Assembly: GCA_963794385.1 (NCBI GenBank)
Contig: CAWCDT010000020.1
Coordinates: 41,400-105,399, forward strand
DNA: 64,000 nucleotides
Direction: 5' to 3'
Origin: Gaiellasilicea sp963794385
Lineage (GTDB): Bacteria > Actinomycetota > Thermoleophilia > Gaiellales > Gaiellaceae
Each line of letters starts with the position of its first letter. Position 1 is the stretch's first letter. The notes under the pieces were generated by a model. The model was not told where the DNA came from and searched no databases. It saw nothing but the letters and a program-made list of their open reading frames with translations. The position numbers and the translations under genes were made by a program. Shown piece after piece: positions 18,784 through 27,850 of the stretch.

Positions 18784-21042
18784 ATCCTGCGACGGCGCGA
18801 TTATGGCTGTATCTCGACCTCGCCGACTGACCGCCGGGAACCCGCGCCGCGGCTCTTCATCAGCTACTCGCGACGCGACTTCTACTTTGCCGAGCAGCTC
18901 GCCGTTGCGCTCCGCCGGCGCAACTTCGACGTGTGGTTCGACGTGCACGAGCTGCCGATGGGGACAGACTGGTCCGCTGCGATCGACAGGGCGATCGTCG
19001 AATGCGACACGCTGGTGCTCGTCGGCTCACGCGCTGCGCTCGCGTCCCCGTACGTCCAGCGTGAACGCGACCGGGCGGCCGAGCTCGCGCGCCCGCAGGT
19101 CGCCGTCCTGCGAGAGTGGGTCAAGCTCCCTGCCGCGCCGGCGCTCCCGACCTACGACCTGACGACCTCGTTCACGCGCGGCGTCGATGCCCTCGCAAGA
19201 GACATCGCTGCCCGTCGTCCGACGGGACGGCGTCCGCGGATCCGGCTCCCCCTTCCGGGAGGGGCTTTGCTCTTTGCTCTCGCTCCGGCCCTCAGCCTCG
19301 TCTTCGTGGCCGTGCTCACCGCCCTGTTCCTCAACGAGGTCGTCGGGAACGTGGCGAGCTTCGCCCCGGACGCCGACGTCGCCCTGGCCGTCGCCGCCAC
19401 GATGATCTTGCTTGCGGGCGGCTTCCCCGTGTACGTTCTCTGGTCCTTCCTGAGGCGCCGCATGTCCTGGTTCTACCTGCGTGGCGCCCTGTTGACCATG
19501 CCGTTGGTGGCCTTGCTGACCGTGGTGACGGTCGACGCCACGGTGACTCCCATCACGAATCCGATCCTGAGCATGCTCGGGGGGACCGAGGAGATGGCCC
19601 TGGGACTATTGCCCACCGTCCTGGCCCTCCTCGTGGTGCTCGTCTGCATCGTGGCTGCGATCGCTACGGAGCTCTCGTCCGGCCTGTGCCGCTTCCTTCG
19701 CACGGGTGTCGCTCCTCGGCGCGTGCGCTTCCGCCACATCGGCGCCGTCCCGCGGCCGGTAGACCGGCGCAACGTCGTTCGCTCCTATCGGCTCTCTGCC
19801 ACTGATCACGATGCGACCGTCGCTGCAGAGATCCGGCAGTGCCTGGCTGAATCAGGGCTCGACGAGGTCACCGACGGCCGCCTCGGCGATCGCGACATCG
19901 TCGTGGTCACGGACAGGACGCCGGCCGGCTGGCTGGCGCGGGAAGACCTGCGCGCCCCGATCGGAGTGGTGGCGACGAGCATCTCGCTCCCGCTCCGGGG
20001 GGTGCTCGGACGCTTCCAGTGGGTGGACTATCGACGGCGCCGGAAGCAGACGCTCCGCGCGCTCGGTCGAGATCTGACGGCGGTCGGAGGGCCGGTCGCC
20101 GAGGGGGGTGAGGCCCCGGACGTCCCCGAGCGTCTGCAACAGCTTCGGCAGCCACCGTGGGTGACGATCGCAGAGTGGACGCTCTTCACAATCGGGGTGA
20201 TCGCGGCGCAGGTCGGCGTGTACGCGCTGGCGCTCTTGGCCTTCGAGGACCGCCGCGCACTCGTGTGGCCGTCCGGCCTCCTCGTCGCGGTCGCTCCGTT
20301 TCCTTTCCTGCTCGCGTTCTGGCTGCGCCGACGGCGTCTGACGCCCCGCCTGCTCCTGGGTGCCGTCGCGGTGTGTTGGTTGGTGATGATCCCCCTCGGG
20401 CTGGACCCCTTGCTGCAAGAGCAGTTCCCCACCTACGACCGAGGGTCCTACAGCGCGGCGACGATCATCTATCCGGCTCTGTCAGCCCTCATCCTGGCGC
20501 TTGCCTGGAGGTCGTTGCGCCGCTGGCTTCCTCGCCGGCTCCACACGGGCGCGGGAGCAGATCCCGCGCTCGGCTATGCGCGCGGCTCGTTGGTTTGGCT
20601 GGTGTTCCTCATCCCCGCGGTCATGACGTCCGCCGCGCAAGCCGTCCTCGACTCCACCATTCTCGCCACCCCTGAGCCGGCTCTGGCCGCGCCGGAAAGG
20701 GCGGCAGCTGACATCTGTCGCGACCGGGACGGGCTCAGCGCAGTGGGCGAGCCTTTCTCCGCGGCAAGCGCGGCGATCAATGACGCGACAGCGCCTCGGA
20801 CGGTCAGGGCAGCGGTCGCGCGACGGATCCCGGTGACGACCAGCGTGATCCGTGAGCTCGAACGCTATGAGACAGCGAGCAGCTGGGGCGCAGACATAAA
20901 GAATCGCCTCATCGCAGGACTCGAGCGGATACTCCGCGCCGACGCGGCGTACCTCGACGGCAAGATCAGCGCGGTGATGTGGTTCGAGGAGAGAGCCAAG
21001 CTGCTACCCGTCACGGACGACCTGGTTGCTCCGACCTGCTGA
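18784..21042 (+). CDS. TIR-domain multipass membrane protein
   Basis: An N-terminal TIR domain starts at PRLFISYSRRDFYFAEQLA and includes WFDVHELPMGTDW, where the Glu matches the catalytic Glu of TIR NADases. It is followed by about four membrane helices, a second cytosolic region resembling a degenerate TIR fold (VRSYRLSATDHDATVAAEI ... GDRDIVVVTDRTPAGWL), about five more helices, and a roughly 100-aa soluble tail. Total about 752 aa. The start is unclear: no ATG, GTG or TTG lies in frame near the domain. AGGAG at 18771-18775 suggests initiation around ATC 18784 or CTG 18787, unless the sequence has an error there. Function may be immunity-like NAD+ signalling; that is inference. Confidence 0.72.
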   Translation: MLRRRDYGCISTSPTDRREPAPRLFISYSRRDFYFAEQLAVALRRRNFDVWFDVHELPMGTDWSAAIDRAIVECDTLVLVGSRAALASPYVQRERDRAAELARPQVAVLREWVKLPAAPALPTYDLTTSFTRGVDALARDIAARRPTGRRPRIRLPLPGGALLFALAPALSLVFVAVLTALFLNEVVGNVASFAPDADVALAVAATMILLAGGFPVYVLWSFLRRRMSWFYLRGALLTMPLVALLTVVTVDATVTPITNPILSMLGGTEEMALGLLPTVLALLVVLVCIVAAIATELSSGLCRFLRTGVAPRRVRFRHIGAVPRPVDRRNVVRSYRLSATDHDATVAAEIRQCLAESGLDEVTDGRLGDRDIVVVTDRTPAGWLAREDLRAPIGVVATSISLPLRGVLGRFQWVDYRRRRKQTLRALGRDLTAVGGPVAEGGEAPDVPERLQQLRQPPWVTIAEWTLFTIGVIAAQVGVYALALLAFEDRRALVWPSGLLVAVAPFPFLLAFWLRRRRLTPRLLLGAVAVCWLVMIPLGLDPLLQEQFPTYDRGSYSAATIIYPALSALILALAWRSLRRWLPRRLHTGAGADPALGYARGSLVWLVFLIPAVMTSAAQAVLDSTILATPEPALAAPERAAADICRDRDGLSAVGEPFSAASAAINDATAPRTVRAAVARRIPVTTSVIRELERYETASSWGADIKNRLIAGLERILRADAAYLDGKISAVMWFEERAKLLPVTDDLVAPTC

Positions 21043-21080
21043 TCACTAGGCTACAGCGACGGCTTGCTGCCGGATGAGTC

Positions 21081-21999
21081 ATGACTGAGCTACAGCGGTA
21101 TCTGGCCGAGGAGATCGCCGAGGATCATGCGGACGGACTCGTGTCCCGCCGCGAGGCATTGCGTCGCCTGGGGCTACTCGGTTTGAGCGGCGCCGCGGCT
21201 GCGTCGTTGCTCGCGGCGATCGTGGCGGACGAAGCCAAGGCGAGGCTGCGTGCCCCATCCAGGGCCGGGACGGCAGCGGGCCCGAGCGAGGCGGAGCTCG
21301 CGACGGCGGCGCGCCCGACTCGTGAGATCGTCTTTCGCGGGCCTGGCGGGCGGAGGCTGATGGGCGCGTGGGCAGCGGCGACTCGGCCCCGTGGGGGCGT
21401 GCTGGTGATCCACGAGAACCGGGGGCTCAACGACTCGATCCGTTCCGTGGCAGGCCGTCTGGCGGGAAGCGGCTACTCGGCGCTGGCGATCGATCTGCTG
21501 TCGGAGGAGGGTGGCACCGGGTCGTTCGACGGACGAGTTCGAAGCGATGGCCGCGCTCGGAGCCGCTCCTCCGTCCCGATTCGTCGCGGACATGAAAGCG
21601 GGGGTGACGGAGCTTCGCCGTCGGCTCCCGGGGAAGAAGGTCGCGGCGACCGGGTTCTGCTTCGGCGGGGGAATGACATGGCTCCTGCTCGCCTCGAAGG
21701 AGGCCCGCCTGGCCGCCGCCGTCCCCTTCTACGGCCCCTTCCCCGAGGGCGGGAACCTCACGGGCGCGAAGGCGGCCGTGCTCGGGATCTACGCGGAGCT
21801 CGACTCGAGGGTCAATGCCAGCCGCGCGGCCGCGCGTACCGCGCTTCGTAGAGCCGGTCTTCGGCACCAGATCGTTACCTACCCGGGCGTCGACCACGCG
21901 TTCTTCAACCCGACCGGATCGCGGCACGACCCGGCCGCCGCGGCGGCCGCTTACCGTCGCATGCTCACCTGGTTCGGGACGCACGTCGCGACCTCGTAG
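21081..21999 (+). CDS. Dienelactone-hydrolase family protein with Tat-like signal, one frame change
   Basis: About 305 aa. The N terminus carries SRREALRRLG followed by a hydrophobic stretch, a twin-arginine-type export signal. The alpha/beta-hydrolase fold shows the nucleophile elbow GFCFGGG (Cys), Asp in YAELDSRV and His in GVDHAFFN, the Cys-Asp-His triad of dienelactone hydrolases. The frame moves from 3 to 1 near 21526-21532; dropping one G gives ...GGTGSFDDEFEAMAALG. It follows the TIR gene by 38 bp. Predicted periplasmic or extracytoplasmic ester or lactone hydrolysis. Confidence 0.82.
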
Positions 22000-22086
22000 G
22001 TCGGCGGGGGTGCGGGAAACCGTACTCCGAAACGCGTGGCCACCCTACTGCGCGAGCGCAGCACGGGTGCGAGCCTCGAGAACAGG

Positions 22087-22677
22087 ATGAACGGCAGCCA
22101 CGCGATCACGTACCCACTCGCGCGGAGCCGCACGTCAGTACGCCCCGTCTCGCCCGGGCTGGACGCGCTGGTCGCGTCGGTTCGCGCCGCCGCGGCGATT
22201 CCGGCCGACTGGGGGCAGACCTCGCGCCTCGTCGCCGACCAGCTGCGTCGCCACCTGCCCTCGCCCCGCGTGCTCACGGCCGAGCAACGGCGCGGGGATC
22301 CGGACACCTACCGGAGTCACCCGCTCTACATCTCACCCGACGGCGCGTTCTCGATCGTCGGCCTGGTCTGGCGCCCGGGGCAGGTCACGCCGATCCACGA
22401 TCACGTGACCTGGTGCGTGTTCGGCGTCATCCAGGGCGTCGAATACGAGGAGCTCTTCACGCTCGACGAGCAGTCCGGCTGCCTCGTTCCGGCGGGAGGA
22501 AGCGCGAACGGGACCGGAGAGGTGAGCGGGTTCGCCCCGCCCGGCGACATCCACCGCGTCCGCAACTCCGGCGACCGGACCGCGATCTCGATCCACGTCT
22601 ACGGAACGGACGTCTCACGGATCGGCTCCAGCGTGCGTCGCCAGTACGACCTCCCGGTTCGGCGCACCGCGGCCTGA
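22087..22677 (+). CDS. Cysteine dioxygenase, type I
   Basis: The 196-aa protein has the CDO cupin core TPIHDHVTWCVFGVIQGVEYEE (two His ligands) and the third His ligand in GDIHRVRNSG. Near the C terminus are ISIHVYGTDVSRIGSSVRRQYDLPV, as in bacterial CDOs. It should oxidise L-cysteine or a related thiol such as 3-mercaptopropionate to the sulphinate with Fe2+ and O2. ATG 22087 is chosen because homologues begin near here; an in-frame GTG at 22036 is possible. It starts 87 bp after the hydrolase gene. Confidence 0.88.
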   Translation: MNGSHAITYPLARSRTSVRPVSPGLDALVASVRAAAAIPADWGQTSRLVADQLRRHLPSPRVLTAEQRRGDPDTYRSHPLYISPDGAFSIVGLVWRPGQVTPIHDHVTWCVFGVIQGVEYEELFTLDEQSGCLVPAGGSANGTGEVSGFAPPGDIHRVRNSGDRTAISIHVYGTDVSRIGSSVRRQYDLPVRRTAA

Positions 22678-22691
22678 CCCGCGCGAGCGCG

Positions 22692-23084
22692 TCAGGCTCG
22701 CTGCTTGTCGAGGTACTGCAGGAGGTCGTGGGCCGCCAGCTCGACCTCCTTGTGGCGCCATTCCGCGGCGCGATAGTGGCACGCGATCAGGCCCATTCGG
22801 TGGACGCGGCGGAAGTCCCCGTAGACGAAGGCGTAGCGGGCTTTGGTCTCGTCCGTCGCACCTTCCGTGAGCGCCAGATGCCACGCGGCGTACTCGTCCC
22901 ATGAGCGCGTCTTCAGGAAGGCGTTCTCGTCGTCGGCGCGCGGTTGCGCCTCGTTCCACTCGCTCACCAGCACGTACTGACGTGCGTCGATGAGCTTTCT
23001 CGCGTGCGCCACAGCGCGCTTGTTGACCGTGTACGAAGCCACTGGATCCGGTTGATGTTCTCGCCGGAAGCCCGGCGCAAACAC
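22692..23084 (-). CDS. Conserved protein of unknown function
   Basis: A 130-aa reading frame whose likely core starts at VASYTVNKRAVAHARKLI, so translation may begin at GTG 23042 rather than 23084. It contains W, H and Y-rich segments (SWDEYAAWHLALTEGATDE, RMGLIACHYRAAEWRHKEVE) and no membrane helix. I associate this sequence type with short actinobacterial proteins of unknown role found repeatedly in soil genomes. Convergent with CDO, 14 bp apart. Confidence 0.7.
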   Translation of the reverse strand: MFAPGFRREHQPDPVASYTVNKRAVAHARKLIDARQYVLVSEWNEAQPRADDENAFLKTRSWDEYAAWHLALTEGATDETKARYAFVYGDFRRVHRMGLIACHYRAAEWRHKEVELAAHDLLQYLDKQRA

Positions 23085-23221
23085 GAGCGTCTTTCAGGCC
23101 GCATCCGACGAGCGCCCGCTCGCGTTGTACCTCGACAGCACCGGGATGGGCGGGGACGCGCGATGGGGTCTCGCAGCGACCCGTCCATCCAGGTGCGGTC
23201 ACCGCGGGCATACTCCGGTGC

Positions 23222-24205
23222 ATGCGCGGGTGGTGGATCGTGCCGATCTGCGTCGCGTTCGCCGTAGGCGTCGCAGGCCCCGCGGCGGACGTGTCCAGCT
23301 CGGCGGCCGCGCTCAGCGTCCGCGAGTATCCCGTCCCGGCGGGAAGCCGGCCGCACGATGTCGCACCTGCGCGCGACGGCGGTGTCTGGTACACGGCGCA
23401 AGGCTCGGGCGAGCTCGGGTGGCTCGACCCGAAGACCGGCAGGACGAGGCACACCGCTCTCGGCGAGGGATCGGCGCCGCACGGCGTCATCGTCGGCCCC
23501 GACGGAGCGCCGTGGATCACCGACGGCGGGCTCAACGCGATCGTCCGGGTCGATCCGAAGACGCGGCGCGTCCGCGTCTTCCCGCTGCCCGCCTCGTCCG
23601 GCTACGCCAACCTCAATACGGCGGTGTTCGATCGGCGCGGGATCCTGTGGTTCACCGGGCAGAGCGGAATCTACGGGCGGCTCGATCCGAAGGTCGGCCG
23701 CGTGCGGGTCTTTCGCGCGCCGCGCGGGGAGGGGCCCTACGGCATCACGACGACACCCACCGGCGCCGTCTACTACGCCTCGCTGGCGGGCAGCTACCTC
23801 GGGCGGATCGACACCGCCCGCGGAACGGCGCGCGTGATCCAGCCGCCGACCGCCGGTCAGGGCGCGCGGCGCGCGTGGTCGGACTCGAAGGGGCGAATCT
23901 GGATCAGCGAGTGGAACGCCGGCAAGGTCGGCATGTACACGCCCTCGACCGGGCGCTGGCGCGAGTGGCGCCTCCCCGGTGCGACGCCGATGCCGTACGC
24001 GATCTTCGTCGACGAGCTGGACGACGTCTGGCTGAGCGACTTCGGCGCGAACGCGCTCGTCCGCTTCGACCCCGAGACGGAGCGGTTCACCCGCGTCCGG
24101 CTGCCGAGCTCGCCGGCCAACGTGAGACAGATCCTCGGTCGCCGCGGCGAGGTGTGGGGAGCCGAGTCGGGTGTCGACAAGCTCGTCGTCGTCCGGACGC
24201 GCTGA
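23222..24205 (+). CDS. Secreted virginiamycin-B-lyase-like beta-propeller
   Basis: The 327-aa product has an N-terminal signal peptide and repeated strands of the Vgb type (REYPVPAGSRPHDVAPA, LGEGSAPHGVIVGPDG, APRGEGPYGITTTPTG, LPGATPMPYAIFVDE), each with a GxxPxxI-like turn and W-(I/F/Y)-(T/S) strand, making a seven-bladed propeller. True streptogramin lyases are cytoplasmic and need a His-metal site, so with export this is more likely a binding or sugar/lactone-type propeller. Start ATG 23222 lies 7 nt after CATACT. Confidence 0.75.
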   Translation: MRGWWIVPICVAFAVGVAGPAADVSSSAAALSVREYPVPAGSRPHDVAPARDGGVWYTAQGSGELGWLDPKTGRTRHTALGEGSAPHGVIVGPDGAPWITDGGLNAIVRVDPKTRRVRVFPLPASSGYANLNTAVFDRRGILWFTGQSGIYGRLDPKVGRVRVFRAPRGEGPYGITTTPTGAVYYASLAGSYLGRIDTARGTARVIQPPTAGQGARRAWSDSKGRIWISEWNAGKVGMYTPSTGRWREWRLPGATPMPYAIFVDELDDVWLSDFGANALVRFDPETERFTRVRLPSSPANVRQILGRRGEVWGAESGVDKLVVVRTR

Positions 24206-24212
24206 GCTGCGG

Positions 24213-25355
24213 TCACAGCTCCCCGTCGGGCACGACGCCCCGAGCGATGCTCGCGACCTGGGCTGTGGTGAACGGTGGCTGCGAGAGCTCCGGGCGCTCG
24301 TGGAATGCGCAGAAGAGGTGGACGATGTAGTGCATGCGCTGGTCGAGGTCGGACCAGTCGCGTGCGCCGCAATCGTCGTGCCCCTGGGAGGCAGGCTCGA
24401 ATCGCGCCAGCAGCTCCGTCAGCTCCGGACCGCGCGGCTCGCCGAGCGCGTCGGGATAGGCGTCCTCCAGGTGCGTCCCGAGCGCCAGCACGCGGCCCGG
24501 CAGCGAGAGGACCATGAAGGAGTCGGTGATCACCTCGCGCGCCAGACGGCTCGCCGTCCGTTGTGCACCAGCGGCCACAGCGCCCGCCAGGCCGGCGGCC
24601 GGGCGGCGCACGACCTGCCACCAGTGCGACGCGGACGGATGGAGCGCCGTGAGAGCCCGCAGCCCGAGCTCCTCCTGCGTGGCGTAGGCGGCATCGAGGG
24701 CCTCGCGGATCTGGGGCTGCAGACGCGTCTGCTCGTGGAAGCCGATCTCGAGGTTCGCCTGGACGGCGAGCTCGGCTCGCGCCTTGCGCTCGGCCTCGCT
24801 GCTCAGGCGCTCATACCGCTCGAATGCGCTGCGCAGATAGCGCTGGCCGTCCGGCGGGTCGCCCGGCCGGAGCGGATCGACGAACCTGCGGAACGCGTCG
24901 GGCTCAGCATCCGGTGGGCACTCCTCGAGGTAGCGCGCGAACTCGAGCCCGATCTCCTCGAACACCTTCAGGTTCCCGCGCGCGACCGCCTCGCCGGCGC
25001 GCTCGAACGCGTCGAACGGCGTGTGCAGCTCGGCCGTCAGGCGGCCGAGCCGGGTGTCCGGCTGGAAGAGGCCGCGGCGGAGCAGCCGCCGCCACAGCGT
25101 CGCGAGAGGGTGCCGGAGCCAGTGCCCGGCCGAGAGCCTGCGCCCGAATTGCTCGAGGAGATCCTCGCCGCGGATCGTCCGGCCGGCCTGCCGCGACGCC
25201 CACGTCGCGTACGTGCACCAGTTCGCGCCTTCGCCGCTTCGATCGGCGACGGCCGCGGCCAGCCGCGAATAGCACTCCGTGATCTCGAGATTGCGGAGCA
25301 CGGGGTTCGGCAGGGCGGCGATCCGCCGCACGTCGTGCACGTTCGGTGCCTCCAC
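24213..25355 (-). CDS. Conserved protein of unknown function
   Basis: A 380-aa, mainly alpha-helical, soluble protein starting at GTG 25355 (VEAPNVHDVRRIAALPNPVLRN). Recognisable phrases are NWCTYATWASRQAGRTIRGED and NLEIGFHEQTRLQPQI, the latter HEQTR motif suggesting a possible metal or substrate site. I do not recognise a characterised family. It is divergent from the methyltransferase gene with 27 bp between starts, so the two may share a control region. Confidence 0.65.
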   Translation of the reverse strand: MEAPNVHDVRRIAALPNPVLRNLEITECYSRLAAAVADRSGEGANWCTYATWASRQAGRTIRGEDLLEQFGRRLSAGHWLRHPLATLWRRLLRRGLFQPDTRLGRLTAELHTPFDAFERAGEAVARGNLKVFEEIGLEFARYLEECPPDAEPDAFRRFVDPLRPGDPPDGQRYLRSAFERYERLSSEAERKARAELAVQANLEIGFHEQTRLQPQIREALDAAYATQEELGLRALTALHPSASHWWQVVRRPAAGLAGAVAAGAQRTASRLAREVITDSFMVLSLPGRVLALGTHLEDAYPDALGEPRGPELTELLARFEPASQGHDDCGARDWSDLDQRMHYIVHLFCAFHERPELSQPPFTTAQVASIARGVVPDGEL

Positions 25356-25370
25356 CGGGACAGTCTTTCG

Positions 25371-25376
25371 TAGATT
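25371..25376 (+). promoter_or_regulatory. -10 element for methyltransferase gene
   Basis: TAGATT, followed by 6 nt and GTG 25383; leaderless arrangement. Confidence 0.55.
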
Positions 25377-25382
25377 TCACCG

Positions 25383-26144
25383 GTGAGCTTCCTCGTCGGT
25401 GCCGACGCGTACGACCGCTTCATGGGGAGGTACTCGGTGCCGCTCGCTCCTCTGCTGGTCGACTTCGCAGGCGTCGAGGCGGGCCGGCGCGTGCTCGACG
25501 TCGGCTGTGGCCCGGGGGCGCTCACGACCGAGCTCGTCAGGCGCGTGGGAGCGCAGGCCGTGTCAGCTGTCGACCCGTCCCCGCCTTTCGTCGACGCTGC
25601 ACGCGGGCGCCATTCAGGAGTCGACGTTCGGCAGGCGGCGGCGGAGGAGCTCCCGTTCGAGGCAAGTACGTTCGACGCGGCTCTCGCACAGCTCGTCGTT
25701 CACTTCATGTGGGATCCGGTGGCGGGACTACGCGAGATGGCGCGCGTGACGCGCAGAGGTGGTGTCGTGGCGGCGTGCGTCTGGGATCACGCCGGCGGTC
25801 AGGGCCCGCTCGCCGCGTTCTGGGACGCGGCGCACGAGCTCGATCCGGACGTCGAGGACGAGTCGAAGCTGGCCGGCGCGCGTGAGGGCCACCTCGAAGA
25901 GCTCTTCCAGGCAGCCGGGCTGCAGGACGTCGAGGGAACGGCGCTCGTGGTCAGCGTCGAGCATCCCAGCTTCGAGGACTGGTGGGAGCCGTTCACGCTC
26001 GGCGTGGGGCCGGCCGGGAGCTACGCGGCCGGTCTCGACCCTGAACAGCAGTCCCGGCTGCGCGAGCGCTGCCGCGAGCTGCTGCCGGCGCCACCGTTCG
26101 TGCTCACGCCACGGGCCTGGGCGGCACGAGGCCTGTCCAAGTAG
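25383..26144 (+). CDS. Class I SAM-dependent methyltransferase
   Basis: The 253-aa protein has the Rossmann SAM-binding motif I VLDVGCGPGALTTELV, acidic loop SAVDPSPPFVDAAR, motif QAAAEELPFEASTFDAALA and a post-motif LREMARVTRRGGVVAACVWD. This is the UbiE/Methyltransf_11 type acting on a small molecule; the substrate cannot be read from sequence. Start GTG 25383 is supported by the -10 element 6 nt upstream. Convergent with the cupin gene, 2 bp apart. Confidence 0.85.
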   Translation: MSFLVGADAYDRFMGRYSVPLAPLLVDFAGVEAGRRVLDVGCGPGALTTELVRRVGAQAVSAVDPSPPFVDAARGRHSGVDVRQAAAEELPFEASTFDAALAQLVVHFMWDPVAGLREMARVTRRGGVVAACVWDHAGGQGPLAAFWDAAHELDPDVEDESKLAGAREGHLEELFQAAGLQDVEGTALVVSVEHPSFEDWWEPFTLGVGPAGSYAAGLDPEQQSRLRERCRELLPAPPFVLTPRAWAARGLSK

Positions 26145-26146
26145 GG

Positions 26147-26530
26147 CTACGGCCAGCGAGGCTGCTGCGGCGCCAGCGCGGCGAGACCGCGCCAGTCGTC
26201 GCGCGGCGGCGAGAAGACGTCGAGCACCTCGGCGCCTTCAGGTCCGGCTACGAGGGTGTGCGGCGTGTGCGCGGGGATGCGCCAGATGTCCCCGGGCGCG
26301 AGCTCCCGGGTCTCGTCGCCGACGCGGAACGTGGCGGATCCTCGCAGCACCATGCCGAACTGCTCGTTGACGTGCTCGTGCTCGGGAAGCACCGCGTTCG
26401 GCTCGATCTCGACGACCGCGAGCGTCAGCTGCTCGCCGTGGACCGAGCGTGCGACGAACCCCTCGAAGAGCTGCTGCCGCGGAAGGTCGCCCAGCTGATC
26501 GAAGGCGCTCATCGGCTGCTGGTTATGCAT
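26147..26530 (-). CDS. Small cupin protein
   Basis: A 127-aa single-domain cupin with motif 1 VLPEHEHVNEQFGMVLRGSA (HEH...Q metal ligands) and motif 2 PGDIWRIPAHTPHTLVAG. Such proteins are often sugar- or quinone-linked isomerases or dioxygenases, or metal-dependent sensors; none can be specified. Its start ATG 26530 overlaps the 3' end of the upstream small gene by 8 nt, implying coupled translation. Confidence 0.75.
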   Translation of the reverse strand: MHNQQPMSAFDQLGDLPRQQLFEGFVARSVHGEQLTLAVVEIEPNAVLPEHEHVNEQFGMVLRGSATFRVGDETRELAPGDIWRIPAHTPHTLVAGPEGAEVLDVFSPPRDDWRGLAALAPQQPRWP

Positions 26531-26678
26531 CGCCGGCCGGCGCAGCTTCACGGCGAGCCAGCCAGTCGTCGATCAGGCGGCGCTGGTCTTCGGACGACGC
26601 CCCCGTCAGCACGAGCTCGTCCTCGCCGATCTTGACCCTCACGCGCCCTAGGACCACCTGCGTCGGCGCAGCGCTCAT
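26523..26678 (-). CDS. 51-residue protein upstream of and overlapping the cupin gene
   Basis: ATG 26678 is preceded by GGAGGTCACGACG, an excellent ribosome binding site. The product starts MSAAPTQVVLGRVRVKIG and ends WLARREAAPAGDA; a beta-strand half (VRVKIGEDELVLTG) precedes a helix (SEDQRRLIDDWLARR). The stop TAA lies inside the downstream cupin ORF, so the two genes look like a two-gene operon. No family recognised. Confidence 0.6.
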   Translation of the reverse strand: MSAAPTQVVLGRVRVKIGEDELVLTGASSEDQRRLIDDWLARREAAPAGDA

Positions 26679-26761
26679 CGTCGTGACCTCCGGGTCGTGA
26701 GGCTCGATCGTACTCTGGGACTCGTACGATCGGTTGTTCCAGCGACCCGAGGAGCTTCGCG

Positions 26762-27850
26762 ATGCCTGACGAGGAGAGGTGGTTCAGCGCTCCCGGACGC
26801 GTCAATCTGATCGGCGGTCACACCGACTACAACCAGGGGTTCGTGCTGCCCGTGGCGATCGACCTCTCCTGCACCGTGCGTGCGACCCCGCGTTCCGACG
26901 GGCTCGTCCGGTTGCGCTCGCTCGACATCGACGGCGAGGTCGAGCTCGCTGCGGACGGGTCTACGGCTCCCGCGAAGCTCGACGACGTCTGGGGCCGGTA
27001 TGCAGCCGGCGTGGTCCGCGCGCTGGCCGCGCGCGGGCGTCCGGCTGTCGGGATCGACGCCGTCATCTCGTCCACGGTCCCGCTCGACGCCGGCTTGGCC
27101 TCGAGCGCCGCGCTCGAGGTCGCGGTCGCACTGGCGCTCTGCGACGCCGCCGACTTCGAGCTCCCGCAGCTCGAGCTGGCACTCGCCTGCCAGGAGGGCG
27201 AGCAGGAAGCGGCCGGAGTGCCGATCGGGATCATGGATCAGCTGACCTCGCTCGCCGGCAGGAGCGGTCACGCGCTGCTGATCGACTGCCGCTCGTTCGA
27301 GGTGAAGCCGATTCCGTTGCCGCCCCGGCTCGCCGTGCTGATCGTCCACTCGGGCATGTCACGGGCGCTCGTCAACAGCGCCTATGCCGAGCGGCGGCGG
27401 GCCTGCGAAGCCGTGGCGGCCCGGCTCGGGCTCACGTCCCTTCGCGATGCGGCCGCCGAACAGGTCGCGGACGAGCCGTGCGCTCGCCACGTCGTCTCCG
27501 AGAACGCTCGCGTGCTCCAAGCGGCGCGCGCCGTCGAAGTCGGCGACGTCGCAGCGCTCGGCCCACTCCTGAATGCGAGCCACCGGAGCCTCAGGGACGA
27601 CTTCGAGATATCGACGCCCGAGCTGGACGCGCTCGTCGACGCGCTCCTCGGCGCAGGCGCGATCGGCGCACGGCTGACCGGTGCCGGCTTCGGCGGCTGT
27701 GTCGTCGGCCTCGCAGACCGCGGCGCCGCCGCGGGCATCGTCGAGACGGCGGCCGGGCGCTACTGGGCGGCGACGGGCCGCCAGCCCCGTGCGTACGTCT
27801 TCCACGCCGTTGACGGCGCGCGCCGCGTCCCGGCGGGAGCGGCGACGTGA
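26762..27850 (+). CDS. galK: Galactokinase (GHMP kinase)
   Basis: A 362-aa GHMP kinase. The galactokinase signature is GRVNLIGGHTDYNQGFVLP (Gly in place of the usual Glu of GEHTDYN), the ATP loop is PLDAGLASSAALEVAVALAL, and the C-terminal motif is GARLTGAGFGGCVVGL. It should phosphorylate galactose, or a related sugar, at C1. ATG 26762 follows GAGGAGCTTCGCG. The gene overlaps the lyxose-isomerase-like gene by 4 nt, forming a sugar-catabolic operon. Specificity for galactose is inferred. Confidence 0.85.
   Translation: MPDEERWFSAPGRVNLIGGHTDYNQGFVLPVAIDLSCTVRATPRSDGLVRLRSLDIDGEVELAADGSTAPAKLDDVWGRYAAGVVRALAARGRPAVGIDAVISSTVPLDAGLASSAALEVAVALALCDAADFELPQLELALACQEGEQEAAGVPIGIMDQLTSLAGRSGHALLIDCRSFEVKPIPLPPRLAVLIVHSGMSRALVNSAYAERRRACEAVAARLGLTSLRDAAAEQVADEPCARHVVSENARVLQAARAVEVGDVAALGPLLNASHRSLRDDFEISTPELDALVDALLGAGAIGARLTGAGFGGCVVGLADRGAAAGIVETAAGRYWAATGRQPRAYVFHAVDGARRVPAGAAT

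Noticed and set aside
22000..22330. Minus-strand phrases resembling tRNA 3' ends (GVRFPAP/GVRIPAP type frames) near the CDO gene
   Set aside because: No T-loop TTCRANTC consensus or stem pairing; it overlaps the CDO gene, so coincidence.
24213..25355. Possible metalloenzyme from the HEQTR motif
   Set aside because: Only one motif without the spacing of a known metal site; left as unknown function.
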